From assembly GCF_019112545.1 (NCBI RefSeq), contig NW_025064883.1, positions 496,001-560,000 on the forward strand: DNA of 64,000 nucleotides, in the 5' to 3' direction. The position numbers and the translations under genes are program-made. Shown piece by piece: positions 1 to 11,566 of this stretch; the first letter of the stretch is position 1; each line of letters starts with the position of its first letter. This DNA comes from Guyanagaster necrorhizus (taxonomy: Eukaryota; Basidiomycota; Agaricomycetes; Agaricales; Physalacriaceae). The notes beneath the pieces were generated by a model. It did no database searches and was not told the DNA's origin. It worked only from the letters and a program-made list of their open reading frames with translations.

Positions 1-604
1 CGAAAGCGGGAGATGCACCAGTAACTGGAAAGGGGACGCCTGGTGACTTGTTTGTGCGGGTCAGTGTTGCCCCGTCGAAGCAGTTTACACGACAAGGAGT
101 CAACCTCTTCCATGAGGTTAAGGTACCGTTCCACACCGCGCTTCTTGGTGGTCGGGTACGGGTACCTACCATTGATGGTGAAGTGGATGTCCGACTACCC
201 GGCGGCACACAACAGGGAGAGGAGATGGTACTGAAAGGACGTGGAGTCCCAGAAGTTCGAAACGGTCTTAGTGGGGACTTGTATGTTACCTTCTCGGTGG
301 TCCTTCCCAGGTAAGCCTCACAACCATCATAATGCTCACTGACTTTGATATCGTATCTTTGACCAGATCGCTCTCAAAACGACAACGCCAACTGTTGCAA
401 GAATACGTGGACGATGTTGAAGGTCGACCAACTTCCAAAGATAGCAAGGGAAGCAATAAGGCTTCTCAGTCTTCAAGTTCGTCACAAGCACAAGGGACAG
501 GAGGTCATGATAATGGTATGCCTTCTTTTACACATCAGTCACCCTCACAAGGTGGCTTGGTGTTTCGTGCGTGGCAAAAATTACGAGGACTCATTGGGTT
601 TTGA
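1..604 (+). CDS. MDJ1: Mitochondrial DnaJ-type co-chaperone, 3' part (Mdj1-like)
   Basis: Only the C-terminal part is in the window; J domain and zinc-finger region would lie to the left. Exon 1 (to 310) encodes the DnaJ C-terminal beta domain: FVRVSV, then a LLGGRVRVPTIDG stretch, LPGGTQQGEEMVLKGRG and GDLYVTF, all hallmarks of DnaJ substrate-binding domain II. An intron 311-366 (gtaagc...ccag) joins AG to A and leads into a short tail (RQRQLLQEYVDDVEG, then Ser/Gln-rich) ending in LRGLIGF and a stop at 602-604. In this family the protein assists Hsp70 (Ssc1) in the mitochondrial matrix. Assignment to Mdj1 rather than another type I DnaJ is inferred from the tail and is less certain than the DnaJ call. 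An acidic/basic open stretch at 680-787 might be an alternative last exon. Confidence 0.8.
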
Positions 605-700
605 TTTTTACTGGCATGTCTTCTATCCTTTGCCAACGCACGCCTTCGTGTTCTTATCTGCACTCCTACGCTAGTAGTCGCCGCTGAGGACACTCCGAGA

Positions 701-742
701 GAGGTAGACAAGGGGGCGAAGGAGGTAGACAAAGGGGCGAAG
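701..742 (+). repeat. 21-bp direct repeat, two copies
   Basis: Two adjacent copies of a 21-bp unit (gaggtagacaagggggcgaag, second copy with one change) at 701-721 and 722-742. Unit length is a multiple of three and the + strand stays open across it (EVDKGAK repeated), so it may be coding or may be a 3' UTR repeat. Confidence 0.7.
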
Positions 743-1453
743 GAGGGCGAGGACGAAGATCAGGAGAAGAAGAGGGCGACGGCGTGATAATTAAAATTTT
801 AGAATCGTATTGCATATACATGCCATCTGCTAATTATTAAGTTAGTGTATGTACCGACGTGAACAGACGCGCCACCTCTCAACCGGACTGACGATCTCTC
901 GCGGAGTTGAAATAAACTGGCTGGGCCGGTTCTTTCTTTTACCACGATGGCTCGTTATTTGAACAACACTCTGCTTGGATAATTTTGAAGCATTGCCAAT
1001 TGGTGACCCATGTTTCCCCGTCTCGTTCCTACGGAATTCTTTTGGTTTGAAATGGTTCGGGCCAGACTTTCCGGTTTCCGCTCTCAGTACGCAGTTTCTC
1101 TTGAGAAGCGGCACTACTTGCTCGATCACCCGTTCAGGTTAGAGGGGATGCTCTTCGGTAATGAAATCCCTTGCAAGACCAATTACTTTTATGTATTGAA
1201 AGCCAATTTCTTTGGGAGATCAAATCTCCCTGGTCGTATTCATATCTCTAGGTTCCATGAGTGTGGTCTTCTCCCCGTGAGTCCAGTTCCATCCCCGTCT
1301 TACCCAAAGCTGATTACCGCCGACCAGGTACTCATGCAGTTCCGACTATAAAATGTCCCCCCCCCCGGGAAAATATGAGATTTATTTCTTTTCCTCGAAG
1401 GAGCTCCCGTCCTCTCTAGTTTCCCGCCAGTCCGTCCTATTCCTTTTGGTACC
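743..1453. other. Intergenic, MDJ1 to MFS gene
   Basis: No gene recognised. The stretch after about 790 is A/T-rich and then mixed; a pyrimidine-rich tract just before 1454 fits a promoter/5' leader for the MFS gene. Short open frames on both strands show no family resemblance. Confidence 0.5.
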
Positions 1454-4042
1454 ATGGTCCGACAGATGTCCAGCTCCGACCTTGATGATATCTTCTCTAC
1501 GACTCACGACCGCACCACAGTGGATGAAAAGCCTATTTCAGATCCTCCAGATCCTTCTTCAAGATACGGCGGTGCCGATGACGTGGGGACGCCTTCTATC
1601 CTCACATTAGACTCTTCGTCTTCGACGATTCTTGACAAAAGCGAACAAGTGCCTCAGCATCTCTCAACGTTCAGAATTCTCATGGTCCACATCGGGTGAG
1701 TCCTGGTGCATGGTCCGCATGTATCATTTTTGACCGTTCCTATATAATTTCACCAGGGCTGCTTTAACGCTGTTTCTTGCTACGACGGATGCTGTATGTT
1801 GTCCATGATCTTCGAGAAGACCTAACTTAAGAGACCGATCAGAATATTGTTTCGACGAGTTTACCAACGATTTCGAATGACCTTGGAGCTTCAGAGTCCG
1901 AGTACACCTGGGTCGGTGTTGCGTACATGTTGACCCAGACTGCATTTCAACCCCTCTATGGAAGAATATCCGATGTTGTGGGCCGAAAGGTACAGGATCC
2001 GCGGTCGACCCAGATTTTGATACTGATCTCACCATAGTGTTTGTTATTGGCGAGCGTGATAATTTTTGCCCTTGGAAATTTAGTGTGTGGACTTAGCAAT
2101 GTACGTGTTTACGATTTAATCTGTTCCCTATCCTCACCCGTCGTGTCCGAGGAAGAGTATCACCATGTAAGATATTTAAATTTAGCATCACTGGGTCGAA
2201 TTCTGCTGTTCCACTCATTTTTTTTTTGTACAGGCTCATTGGGTCTCGTGCCCTGGCAGGAGTTGGTGGCGGCGGTATCGTGAGTTCAGTGTGGGTCATT
2301 ACAGCTGAAATCGTCGAGGTACAACATCGGGCCAAGTGGTCACAGGCCTTGAGCATTACATGGAGTTGCTCGGCCATTGCAGGTCCTCTGTTGGGGGGCC
2401 TTTTCAGTGGTGCGCATTCTCTCCACTCTAATATTGTGATTCTGTCTGAGAATGGCCTATCAAGGCGACACGGACTCTGTTCTAAGCTGGAGGTGGGGAT
2501 GTGAGTACCGGCAATACGCGTCTTGTAAATGATCTCACACACACACCGTACAGTCTACCTCAATCTACCTATCTGCGCGGTCGCTACGCTAGTACTTGTC
2601 TGTTCTCTCCACGGGGTCAGCTTACAGAGGTCTAGTAACTATACATTGCGCACTATAATTCAGCGATTCGACTTTGGAGGCTTGTAGGTTTCGGCCGATG
2701 GTCTATTTGATGTGTTGTGTCTTACGCTACTATAACCAGGATTCTTTTCATGGCAGGGACATCTTTTATCGTCGTGGGATTTAGTTTTGCGGATGAGAAC
2801 GGTTGTAAGTTTTCTCCGTGGCAACCGCTTTTTAAGTATTGGAACCGTCTCTAGGGAAATCTGTGACGACGATAATGATGCTAGTGCTGGGTCTCCTTAT
2901 TCTTATTGGCGGTGGGGTTTATGAGATGAATACCGGCCGGGACTGTCTGTTTCCAACAACAGTATTTACCGATCATTCTGCGAGTATGTCTTTCCTGAGG
3001 ACGATATGTTTGACTACTAACCCGGTCCTCGCGCAGTCATAATCCTTGTCGTTACCTTTGTCCACAATTTTGCTTACAATGCTGGGCTGTTCTACCTCGC
3101 GTTCTTCTTTCAGGTATGTTTTCAAATATGCATGGAAATCGCATTGCTCACACCGGGTATTCATAGTCGGTTGGCAACTACACCCCTTTGCAAGCTGGTA
3201 TCAGACTCCTTCCATTTTCTTTGGGCTCTTCGCTTGCATCAATGCCGGCTGCGTGGTTCATTGCTTACTGGCAGTCTCGCCGTCGGGACCTAAGTGGCCA
3301 GAACTGGATTATGTCGCTCGGTCTGCTTATTTCGACCGTTGGCTTCGGTGAAATTTCTGTTACTTCTTACGACATCGACCACGCTCATTTCTCATAAACC
3401 AGGGCTCCTCATTCTCCTGAGAGCAGAGGCGTCGGACGTACAGGAAGTCTTGTTCCCACTGATCTGTGGGATTGGGATGGGGGTTATGTTACATGCACCT
3501 TATCAGATTTTTGTGAGGACACTCAAATCACAAGAGCTAGCGACGGGCACGAGTGCGTTCTTTCTGGTCCGCTTCACCGGAGCAACAGTCGGACTCGTAA
3601 GTATTACCTGACTTTCCTTGAACCCATTCTGATTCTGTTCGCCAAGGCTGTTTCGGGCAGCATCTTTTACGCTCGAGTATCAAGCCGTTTGCCATCGGGC
3701 CTGCCAATAGAAATCCAAGGATCATCTCTGGACTTTAGTGGGCTCAACTCGATCGAGCCCGTGTCATTGCAGTGGGAGGTTTTGAATATTGTCGCGACTT
3801 CTGTTCAGGTACGCCATCTTCTTGATAGTGATGATTTCCATCTTTTTGACAGTTTTTAGACCATCTGGGTCGTTTGTACACCCTGTCTGGGGCTCGCCTT
3901 CTTGGTAAGGCTCTCTGCTTCGTTAATATGGCTCGGAGCTGACGAACTACAGCTATCTCTGTTGGTGCGGAAGCTACCGATTGACCGGTCAGCAGATGGT
4001 GATTCGGAGAAACACATATCCACGGGTGGTAGTACTGCATGA
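1454..4042 (+). CDS. MFS transporter, DHA2-type (14-helix drug:H+ antiporter-like)
   Basis: Plasma- or vacuolar-membrane exporter of unknown substrate. About a dozen exons can be joined. An acidic cytosolic N-terminus (MVRQMSSSDLDDIF) is followed by LFLATTDANIVSTSLP, then YTWVGVAYMLTQTAFQPLYG and the MFS motif A GRISDVVGRK. The motif C region CSAIAGPLLGG and SWRWGFYLNLPICAVA follow, then GRDCLFP, SVGNYTPLQAGIRLLP and a last hydrophobic pair near 3640-3950. This order is typical of fungal DHA2 proteins. Joins checked include 1695/1757, 1989/2038, 2100/2156, an 11-nt exon 2156-2166, then 2234. The tail is short and polar, ending GGSTA at 4040-4042. No cluster of biosynthetic genes is adjacent, so substrate cannot be inferred. 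No frameshift is needed. The start at 1454 was chosen because it precedes the acidic tail in frame; a later ATG is possible. Confidence 0.85.
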
Positions 4043-4873
4043 AGTGTGGACGTATGAGAAGGACTCGAAATACTTTATAACGGTATGTATAATTATATAC
4101 TGGGTTTCTTTGTCGCATCCCAGTGCATTATAATAAAGATATAGATAGATATGTAGACGAATCCAAGGGATCTCTACTTAGTTCCATATAGCAATGTATC
4201 GATTGGCCCCGTATTGACGTTGACTGACTGGCAGCCTCGTTTCTGATGAAGTCTCATCCCCGATTCTACAGGGCCTTGACGGTAATGCGAAATGAGGACG
4301 AATGGCACTAGAAGACGGTTCCTATGACCCACGGGTATTGCTGACGACCTTCTCACCATATGGGCGCGACTGCCTAGACTCGATGACACGGAGAACTAAC
4401 ATTACGGACGATACGTCGTTCATGTAGCTGAGTGTGGCGAAAAAGGAATACTTTTCTGTCCCTGGCGGAGTAATATTAAGGATCTGCCAGCAGCCAGTGG
4501 AATGAGTCGGCACGTTAATATTAAATAATGTGATGTTAACAAGGACTCATTTCTTTCGAGATACAAGCTAATTTATAGTGGAAACCGGACGAGACGCAAC
4601 GTGTGATGAACCGACTTGGTTCAGTTGGAAAACAGGCTAGACTCACTCCGAGAAAGGCACCTTTTGAGATTCCAGCGCTGACGGCGCCACGGTACCGTCA
4701 TTTCGGTGCACACGACCAGATTGTAGATTGTATGCTCAACTTAACTGACTGTATGCGCGACATGAAACATTCTTGTCGTCATCGCCGGCGTAAGCCACAG
4801 TGCGCTTTCTTATCGTGCACTGTTCTCCTCTTTAACTCGAACCACCACCTTCATCTCTTCATCGTCACCCACA
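4043..4873. other. Intergenic, MFS gene to choline kinase
   Basis: No gene recognised. A/T-rich 3' flank (atagatagatag run near 4139-4155), then mixed sequence; 4790-4873 is pyrimidine-rich and is the likely promoter/leader of the kinase gene. Confidence 0.5.
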
Positions 4874-6427
4874 ATGCCCAGCTGCTCCCCTATTATATCT
4901 CCAGCGTTCTCACCACCGTCGTCCAGTACCCCATCTATGATCAAGCGTCTTTCCGCTAGGTCCGTCCAGAGTCTGGCGGAGCTCATCATCGGCAACTCAT
5001 CAAGCTCTATTCAGCTCGCACCAGAGGAGGCGCAGTTTGTCACCGAGGAAGGCCTGCCGCATGCAAAGAATACACTGGAAGCAAGGTGAGATATTCCTTC
5101 ATCAAAGAACTCGGACTATCCTTGGCAAGAATAGATAACCTTGTTCATGGTCTGCCGTCGTCGCTCTCTTGTCCATGCCGGAGCTGACCCTTACCTCTCT
5201 CCTCATGGCATAGACACTACAAAACCGACAAGTTCGCCGTGCAGTTACTCGCATGCATCAAAACCTTGCGTGTCCCTTCCTGGTCTGACCCCGCCATCAC
5301 GCCACAAGGGATAAAGATCCAGAAAGTCTCTGGCTCCATGACAAACGCCGTCTTTTTTGTCTTATATCCAAGATCCCCCGAGATTCGTACTCTTTTGCTC
5401 CGGATATATGGTCCATCATCCGGTTCACTCATCTCCCGCCCCCGAGAACTCCACACACTCCACATCCTTTCCTCAAAGTATCATTTGGGCCCAAAAGTGT
5501 ACGGAACATTTGAGAATGGCAGGCTTGAGGAGTTTTTTGAGTCCACAACGCTGAGCTCAACTGAAATGAGGGACAGAACCATCAGTGCCTGGATTGGAGC
5601 ACGAATGGCTGAACTTCATTCTGTTGACATAGAAGTCGTTGAGGAAACTTTGCCAGAGACCAGAGGCGAAGGTAAAGGCTGGGACCTCAGTGTCAAAGTG
5701 AACGTCAAATCTTGGTTACCACTCGCCCAAGCTGTCTTGGCACTACCCAACGTCTCCGAATCATTGCGCAACGAGATAGATTTGGAAAGATTCAGCAAGG
5801 AGTGGAAGGCGTATCTGAAATGGTTAGCCGCGGTAGACGATGTCGAGAATGGCAGTCGGCGAGTCTTTGCTCACAACGACGCCCAGTACGGGAATATTCT
5901 TAGACTGACAAACATGCCAGGTGAATGTGCCCCTCATCGCCGAGTAAGTCTTATTTTCCTCGTCAGGGTCAACGTCTCAAGACTGATTCACATCTTAGAT
6001 CATTGTGGTGGACTTTGAATACGCCGGCCCCAACACAGCATCGTTCGACATTGCGAATCATTTTCAAGAATGGACCGCGAATTATCATGGCCCAACTCCT
6101 CACCTCCTCGACCCTTCGCGTTACCCAAGCGAAGAAGAACAAGCCAATTTTTGTGCATCATACATCCAGCATTCAATCCAGACCCCGCTTAGCCAATTAG
6201 AGCTCAAAGCTGCAGTTAACAAGCTTAAGGATCAGGTCCGTTACTGGAGTCCTGCATCGGCGGCGATGTGGGCTGTTTGGGGTATTGTTCAGGCGAGGGA
6301 GGATGTCGAGGGGAAAGTTGAGGAACCCGAGTTCGACTACTTAGGTTATGCCCTTGACCGTATCAAGGGGTTCCGTCGTGAAATCAGAAAATTGGGTGTA
6401 TGCGTGCCCTGGAATGACATCTTTTGA
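4874..6427 (+). CDS. Choline/ethanolamine kinase
   Basis: Phosphorylates choline and/or ethanolamine with ATP, first step of the Kennedy pathway for phosphatidylcholine and phosphatidylethanolamine; cytosolic. Three exons join cleanly: 4874-5085, 5214-5943 and 5999-6427 (212 + 730 + 429 nt), giving about 456 aa, normal for the family. Visible features are a Ser/Pro-rich N-terminus, a nucleotide-binding N-lobe (SGSMTNAVFFV, then LLLRIYG), the Brenner phosphotransferase motif HNDAQYGNIL near residue 290 with its catalytic Asp, and the metal-binding DFEYAGPN just after the second intron. The C-terminal helical part contains WSPASAAMWAVWGIVQA, the usual choline-kinase helix. Substrate preference cannot be told from sequence. 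No defect seen. Confidence 0.93.
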
Positions 6428-6897
6428 TGGCTGGCATGTTCTTTAATGTTCATTACAGGTATCTTCATCATATCATTGACTCCGCGCGCATCTATTGTCA
6501 TTTCATCCTACCCGCCTGGTTATATATTACAATTCCCTAGCCATGCAGAATAACAAGATTTATATTGAATGAGATGAATAAAAACATGTTGCTGTGACGA
6601 CGATAATGCTATGCAAACTGGGTGAGATAAAGTATAGCCCTAGTATTGACGACAAGAGAGAAATCAAACGTGGAGAGAAATTGCTATGTGGTTTTCAGGA
6701 GGATTGACACGAACAAGCGTATGTATGTAGAGATCCGACAACGCGAAAAGGGAAGTAGTGTAACAGGTGTTTGAGATCAGAGAGAGGAGTATTGTCCGAT
6801 CCTGCACGGCAGTCATAATCAAGAGAGGAAATCATTCGAAAGAAACAGTCAAAGGCATGTCCGGGACCGTGCGCCGCACGGATGCTAATGCACGATT
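6428..6897. other. Intergenic between convergent genes
   Basis: Shared 3' region of the kinase (+) and the CCCH protein (-). Nothing recognised; AT-rich sequence near 6525-6600 is suitable for poly(A) signals in both directions. Confidence 0.5.
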
Positions 6898-9699
6898 TCA
6901 AGCCCAAGCTTTCTCGTGAAGTCTGGATGTACCCATCGTTAGCTCCGTTGTTGACCAGGGCGAATTGATCGACGCTTCACCAGCCGCTGTAGGCGCGTGT
7001 GAGTACGACGCCGACGACAAGTGGTTGCTCCGAGCGAAGCTTCCCCAATTACCCGCGCTGCCTGCCCGAACGTGACCATTTCCTCGCGATGGCTGTTGGG
7101 ATGAAGGCACTGTATTATCACCGGATGATAGAGTATACGAATGTCCAGGAACAGGCTGGGACGGTGTGAAAGAAGCGTCCTCGCTGCCATTGAACGAATG
7201 TCGAACACTAGCATTGGTAGGGGGTGTACCGTTCTGATTGATGCGCTATGAGTTTTCATTATAGAAATCCAGCTGTACGATTAGCGGACATACCTGATTG
7301 TAACCCACTATCTCGATCCGTGCATTATTGTGTCTGCCGAGGTCCGGACCAGCAGTCACAGGTGCGGGCGACTTGGCACCTCTGTTATGATCAGCACTGG
7401 GTAGAAGGACACCGTTACTCGCAAATGCCGGATAAGCGGACTTGTTCTGCTTGATCGTGGATGCATCCAGTGCAGTGTCGACCCTGAGGGAACCCGTCGG
7501 CGGGCGCGTAAATTGGTAACCATTAGTAGAGCTAACGTCAATGGGAGTAGAGCTGTTCGTTGGTGGTTCTTGATTACGTTTGGCAGAGATACGAGCAAGA
7601 AGAGACACAGGCTCTGCTGGATCACTGTTAGTGCTCATTGAGCGGGCACGACCATCGGGGCGTGCTGAGGGAGGAGCGTTCTCCGGAGTGGCACCAGGAA
7701 CAGCGGCGCCGCCAGATGTTGGAAGTTCGGTATGGATGAAGCAGCATCGTTTACCGTACGGACATGAGCCAGAAACCCAGAAGGTCTGTTGTAACAATCA
7801 GCATTCGACTATCTGGGACTGTCCGGAAGCAAGAATATACTTACCCTGCAGATTTCGGTTTTATACTAGAAGCACATCAAGGTTCAGTACATAAGGTGAA
7901 TTGAAAACAAACTAGTGGCTGACCTTCGGATGCCGTGATACCTTTCTCAGCTCTTCCTCACCATGAGCAAACTGGCACTTGGCGCCGTATCGACACGTCC
8001 CTTTCTCCTCCCAACTGCGGCAGAGCTCCGTCTTGTAGAGACCCAGCTTTCTATTGTTAGCGCTAGGACCATTCTGGCCCCCGCTGGTGGCACTACTCGG
8101 ACTGTGAAGACCACTGTCCATTTGCGGCGGGATAATTCCATAAGGACCAGTATATTGTGGCTGTAATCTTGCCATGACTTGGGCGTCCTGCCGGGCATAT
8201 GTATCTTGTCCATAGAACTGATTAGGATACAAAGCCATCGCAGGTGGAGGCGCGCCCATGCCTGGTGGGAACAAGCCCGGGGCGTAAGGCTGCATGTTAC
8301 CGCCCATCAAGGGCAGTTGCGATGGATCTCGAAGTGCCGACGGGTCAGAGGCCGAGTGATGATGCGCGCCTCGGAAAATGTTATGCTGTTGTTGGACTCT
8401 AGATACCGCAGGATGGTCTTGAGGAGGACCCGTCAACATCATGTCATAAAGCTGTTGCGAGTTACCCAGCGACATGTGAGCGGTATGACTGGGGTATGGC
8501 ATGCCTGGAGGGCTTGGAATGAGGCCCTGTTGCTGGGGATATCCGCGCGGAGGCTGACGATACTGAATGGGGACGGCGTTGTTAGGTCTGTTCTGCACAT
8601 ATGAGGGTGCAGCACCAGGGGCGGTGGTACCCATGCTCGTGTGCGAAAGAGGGCTGAAGTTACGTTGCTGAAGATTGTAGTCAATCTGAAGATCATCTCT
8701 GCCGGGAATGACTGACTGGGAGGCTGATCGATAGTCAAAAAGTGGCGGATGAGGTTGTACCTGGGGACGGTGAACAGAGACGGTGTTATTCGCTAGTGAA
8801 GGGTACGAGAGCTGCTCTCCAGCAGGTCCGGACTCCCGATACTGAGGCCACTGCTGCTGCAGTTGACCGTCTACTACGTCTAAACCAGGGCCTTCTCCGG
8901 CATGCTGAAGACGACGCAAATCTGCGCTCGACAGGCCGCCGCTGAATGAATGCGGACGCTCTTTCAATTCACTCGGTGGTCCGTTATTGAGAGGAGAATG
9001 AGAAAGCATAGTGTTGCTGGCAGCGGAAAGTGCAGACTCCTGGGAGCTAGACTCTGTAGTGTCCGTTGACGACCCTCGTGAGTGAGAGATGGTGATCTGA
9101 TGCTCGGAAGAGGGAGGAGAAGAGCCGAGGCTGTCAGCAGAAGAAGTCTCCAAGGGACTTGTTTCCGTCAATTGCACAAGCGTGTTGGATAATTTGGACT
9201 TTGGGGGTGTCCGAATGGGTGCATCATCTCCCGATTCCCCAGCGACGTCACCAATGTTCAGCCGAACAATCTCGTCCGCCAAGTCCCAACCGGCTGCACC
9301 GGCATCTGAGTTGACATCAACAAGCTGGCCATTGGCATTGAAGAGCCAGCGGTTGTTGCCACCGAGCGCCGAGTCCGTGCTAGAAGAGTTGGATTCGGAA
9401 AGAGAAGTCATTTTGGAAAAGGCTGATTTTTGTAGGGTTGCAGAAGGTGCTCGGCGTGTCAGCGGCGGAGGGCTACTATCGTTCTGTGGAAGCCAAGTCT
9501 AAGAAGGAATGATCAGTGAGAAGTGAGAGGAGAAGACAAGGTAAGTTACCTCTAGTGACACCTCAGAATCAGATTTGTGAGGCCAGGAGGTCGTGTCTGT
9601 AGTCTGAGGTCTATTCGTGAGGGTGATAGCGGGCAGTAGATCGTCTGGAGTCTTTGGAAAGTAACTTTTCGGGGAAGAAATCGTTACAACGTCGTGCAT
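6898..9699 (-). CDS. Tandem CCCH zinc-finger RNA-binding protein (TIS11/TTP-like)
   Basis: Probably binds AU-rich mRNA elements and promotes decay, by analogy with TIS11/tristetraprolin and yeast Cth1/Cth2. Five exons join in frame: 9699-9550, 9498-7924, 7865-7845 (21 nt), 7785-7294 and 7233-6898, about 857 aa, longer than the animal proteins because of low-complexity flanks. Two C-x8-C-x5-C-x3-H fingers lie near residues 540-600: [20 protein letters not shown], linker [10 protein letters not shown], then the lead-in YKTEICR on the 21-nt exon and [18 protein letters not shown]. The long Ser/Gln/Pro-rich N-terminus and Ser-rich C-terminus look disordered. An ATG at 9411 is the start if the first intron is ignored, but the reading frame continues through a clean 51-nt intron to an ATG at 9699, which I prefer. 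Confidence 0.9.
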
Positions 9700-11558
9700 T
9701 TAATACTGCAAGAGATGCACGTGTTAGTCGAGGAAAGAGAAGGTAAAAGAAAGGGAAATATACCTATGAGATAATTAAGACCTAGAGTCGCCTCCGATGA
9801 ATGCGTGATAAAAGATGGGTAACTTTTGGGAATAATGAGTAGATGGTGGAAACGTAAGTGAGCAGATAGATATGGAGGAGGAAAGCGACGCCGACGGTGG
9901 TGATGACGACGACAGCAGGGCGAATTCGGGAAGCGAGAAAGGGCAGATAGGTATAAAAAGCGTGGGCAGGGTCGTAAGCAGATGGTCGTGGTAGAAAGGA
10001 AAGATGGGAGCTGGAGGCAAGGGCTGTGACAGAAATTGGAAGAGCACAGCTGGAGTGTGAGGTTAAGAAGGAAGAAGGCGAGGCAAACGGCTGCCTTCAC
10101 CTAACGAGTTTGGTCAACGTTTTGATCCCAGACAACGTGCCCGGTGTTTGCCAATAATTAATCACGCCCTGCGACTCGGTGCCAGTCCACTGCCTTGGGT
10201 AGCAGCCAGCGACCTGAATAATCAACAGCACACGACCTCGACGATACGAACGACGACGAGCACAACGTCAACCGAGGTGGTGAGCAAACTTTTGCTGTCC
10301 CCACCCCGGAGCTGTCCATCACTTTCACACGCTGTTTTGAAACTCCGACCTGCAAATCGACTGTTTTTGGACATTCTCCCCGTTCAGACTCCGTGTTCCA
10401 ATTCTCCATTCTTAGGAAATTCACTCCAAATTGCTGCTCTTTGCGTGAGTGCCGTTCACCACTTTCTTCATTCAGAGATACACCCCGACTTTTTTCTTTG
10501 CATTCCCCCATCGATAGATGATCCTTGTTCCTCGTCACTGAAGCCCCCCTTTCACTGTCAAATGCCACTAGGATGAATCCATATGTCTTCTCAATTCTGA
10601 TCCAGGAGATACCATTCCCATCCCCGACCGCCCTCTTGCCTTGTTTTCCGCGTTTTCAACACTGATCAACGTCCGATACTGTTGTCTCGCCCATCTCCCT
10701 CCGGCTAGCAGATCGGTGCAGCAACGGAGATCTCTTGAGTGCTGGGGTAAATCTACAATTGGAATATTTCTTGTAATCAAGCATTTCGGAATTTGCGAGC
10801 GTCGAACTTGTCTTTCCAAGTTTGAATGCCACCGCTCGAGTGTCGGTAAACAGCCCCACCTTTCCGCCGATACCTGATATTCTGGTTACCATGAGCAATG
10901 TATGACTAGCGCTAACAGCACTTGGATATCGGTAGGGACGCTATAACCAAGCGCAGGACTTAGAGAGGCACCATCTATTTAGAGAAGCCCGGGTTCAAAG
11001 TCAGCGAATATGATCGAGAGATCTGGAAATGGCGATGGCCGCTTGGAGGCAAATTTCAACGAGATTATATTCTTCCGTATACAGTCCTCTTGTCTGAAAA
11101 ATTTTGCAAGACAATGTTTATCTCTCGCTTCTGAAACGAAATCTATGCGAAAATTGATCGCATACAATCCGTTGCCTGCAGTCATCACAGCGGCTAAGTA
11201 TAACGTAGCGAGTGGGGTCATTTGGCCGACTCTTGACTGAGCACCTTCCGTTAACCCCAGTGAAGACCATTATTTAGCCCAAATCTTATAATCCGACACG
11301 CGCACATACGGATCTGTTATTTAGATTTACCTCCGCTTCTTCGCCTCAAAGCACCCTTCATAGGGTCGCGATACTTGTCGCGGGGCCGATTTTATCCCAG
11401 GACATGGCATACACGCATACATCCAACGTCTATATATGGAGTACATAAATCGGTAGAAACTCTTAGATTCTCAGGTCAATATTATGTAGTTTTCCATACC
11501 TGCAGTTCACCAAAAACGTAAGCGATTGAGGTATAGTTACATGGTACAAAGTTAAAGT
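9700..11558. other. Intergenic region, CCCH gene to BLM10
   Basis: No gene recognised in about 1.9 kb. On the - strand 9700-10100 is strongly pyrimidine-rich, which suits a core promoter and leader for the CCCH gene. From 10150 to 10580 the + strand has an open but low-complexity Ser/Thr/Pro frame without resemblance to a family. 10900-11550 shows nothing beyond short frames. A TATATAT-type stretch lies near 11430. Confidence 0.45.
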
Positions 11559-11566
11559 TCAAGCAT
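11559..11566 (-). other. BLM10: Terminal 8-nt coding exon of BLM10
   Basis: The exon reads ATGCTTGA. With the split T of the preceding exon (ending TAT T at 11617) it gives TAT-TAT-GCT-TGA, i.e. Tyr-Tyr-Ala-stop. Intron 11567-11616 is 50 nt with gtaagt and ttcag ends. Confidence 0.8.

Noticed and set aside
9684..10100. 138-aa - strand frame rich in Ser, Pro, Phe and Leu
   Set aside because: Simple pyrimidine-rich DNA read in frame; composition only, no family signal. Treated as promoter/leader of the CCCH gene.
10148..10576. 142-aa + strand frame
   Set aside because: Ser/Thr/Pro low complexity, no domain and no plausible continuation.
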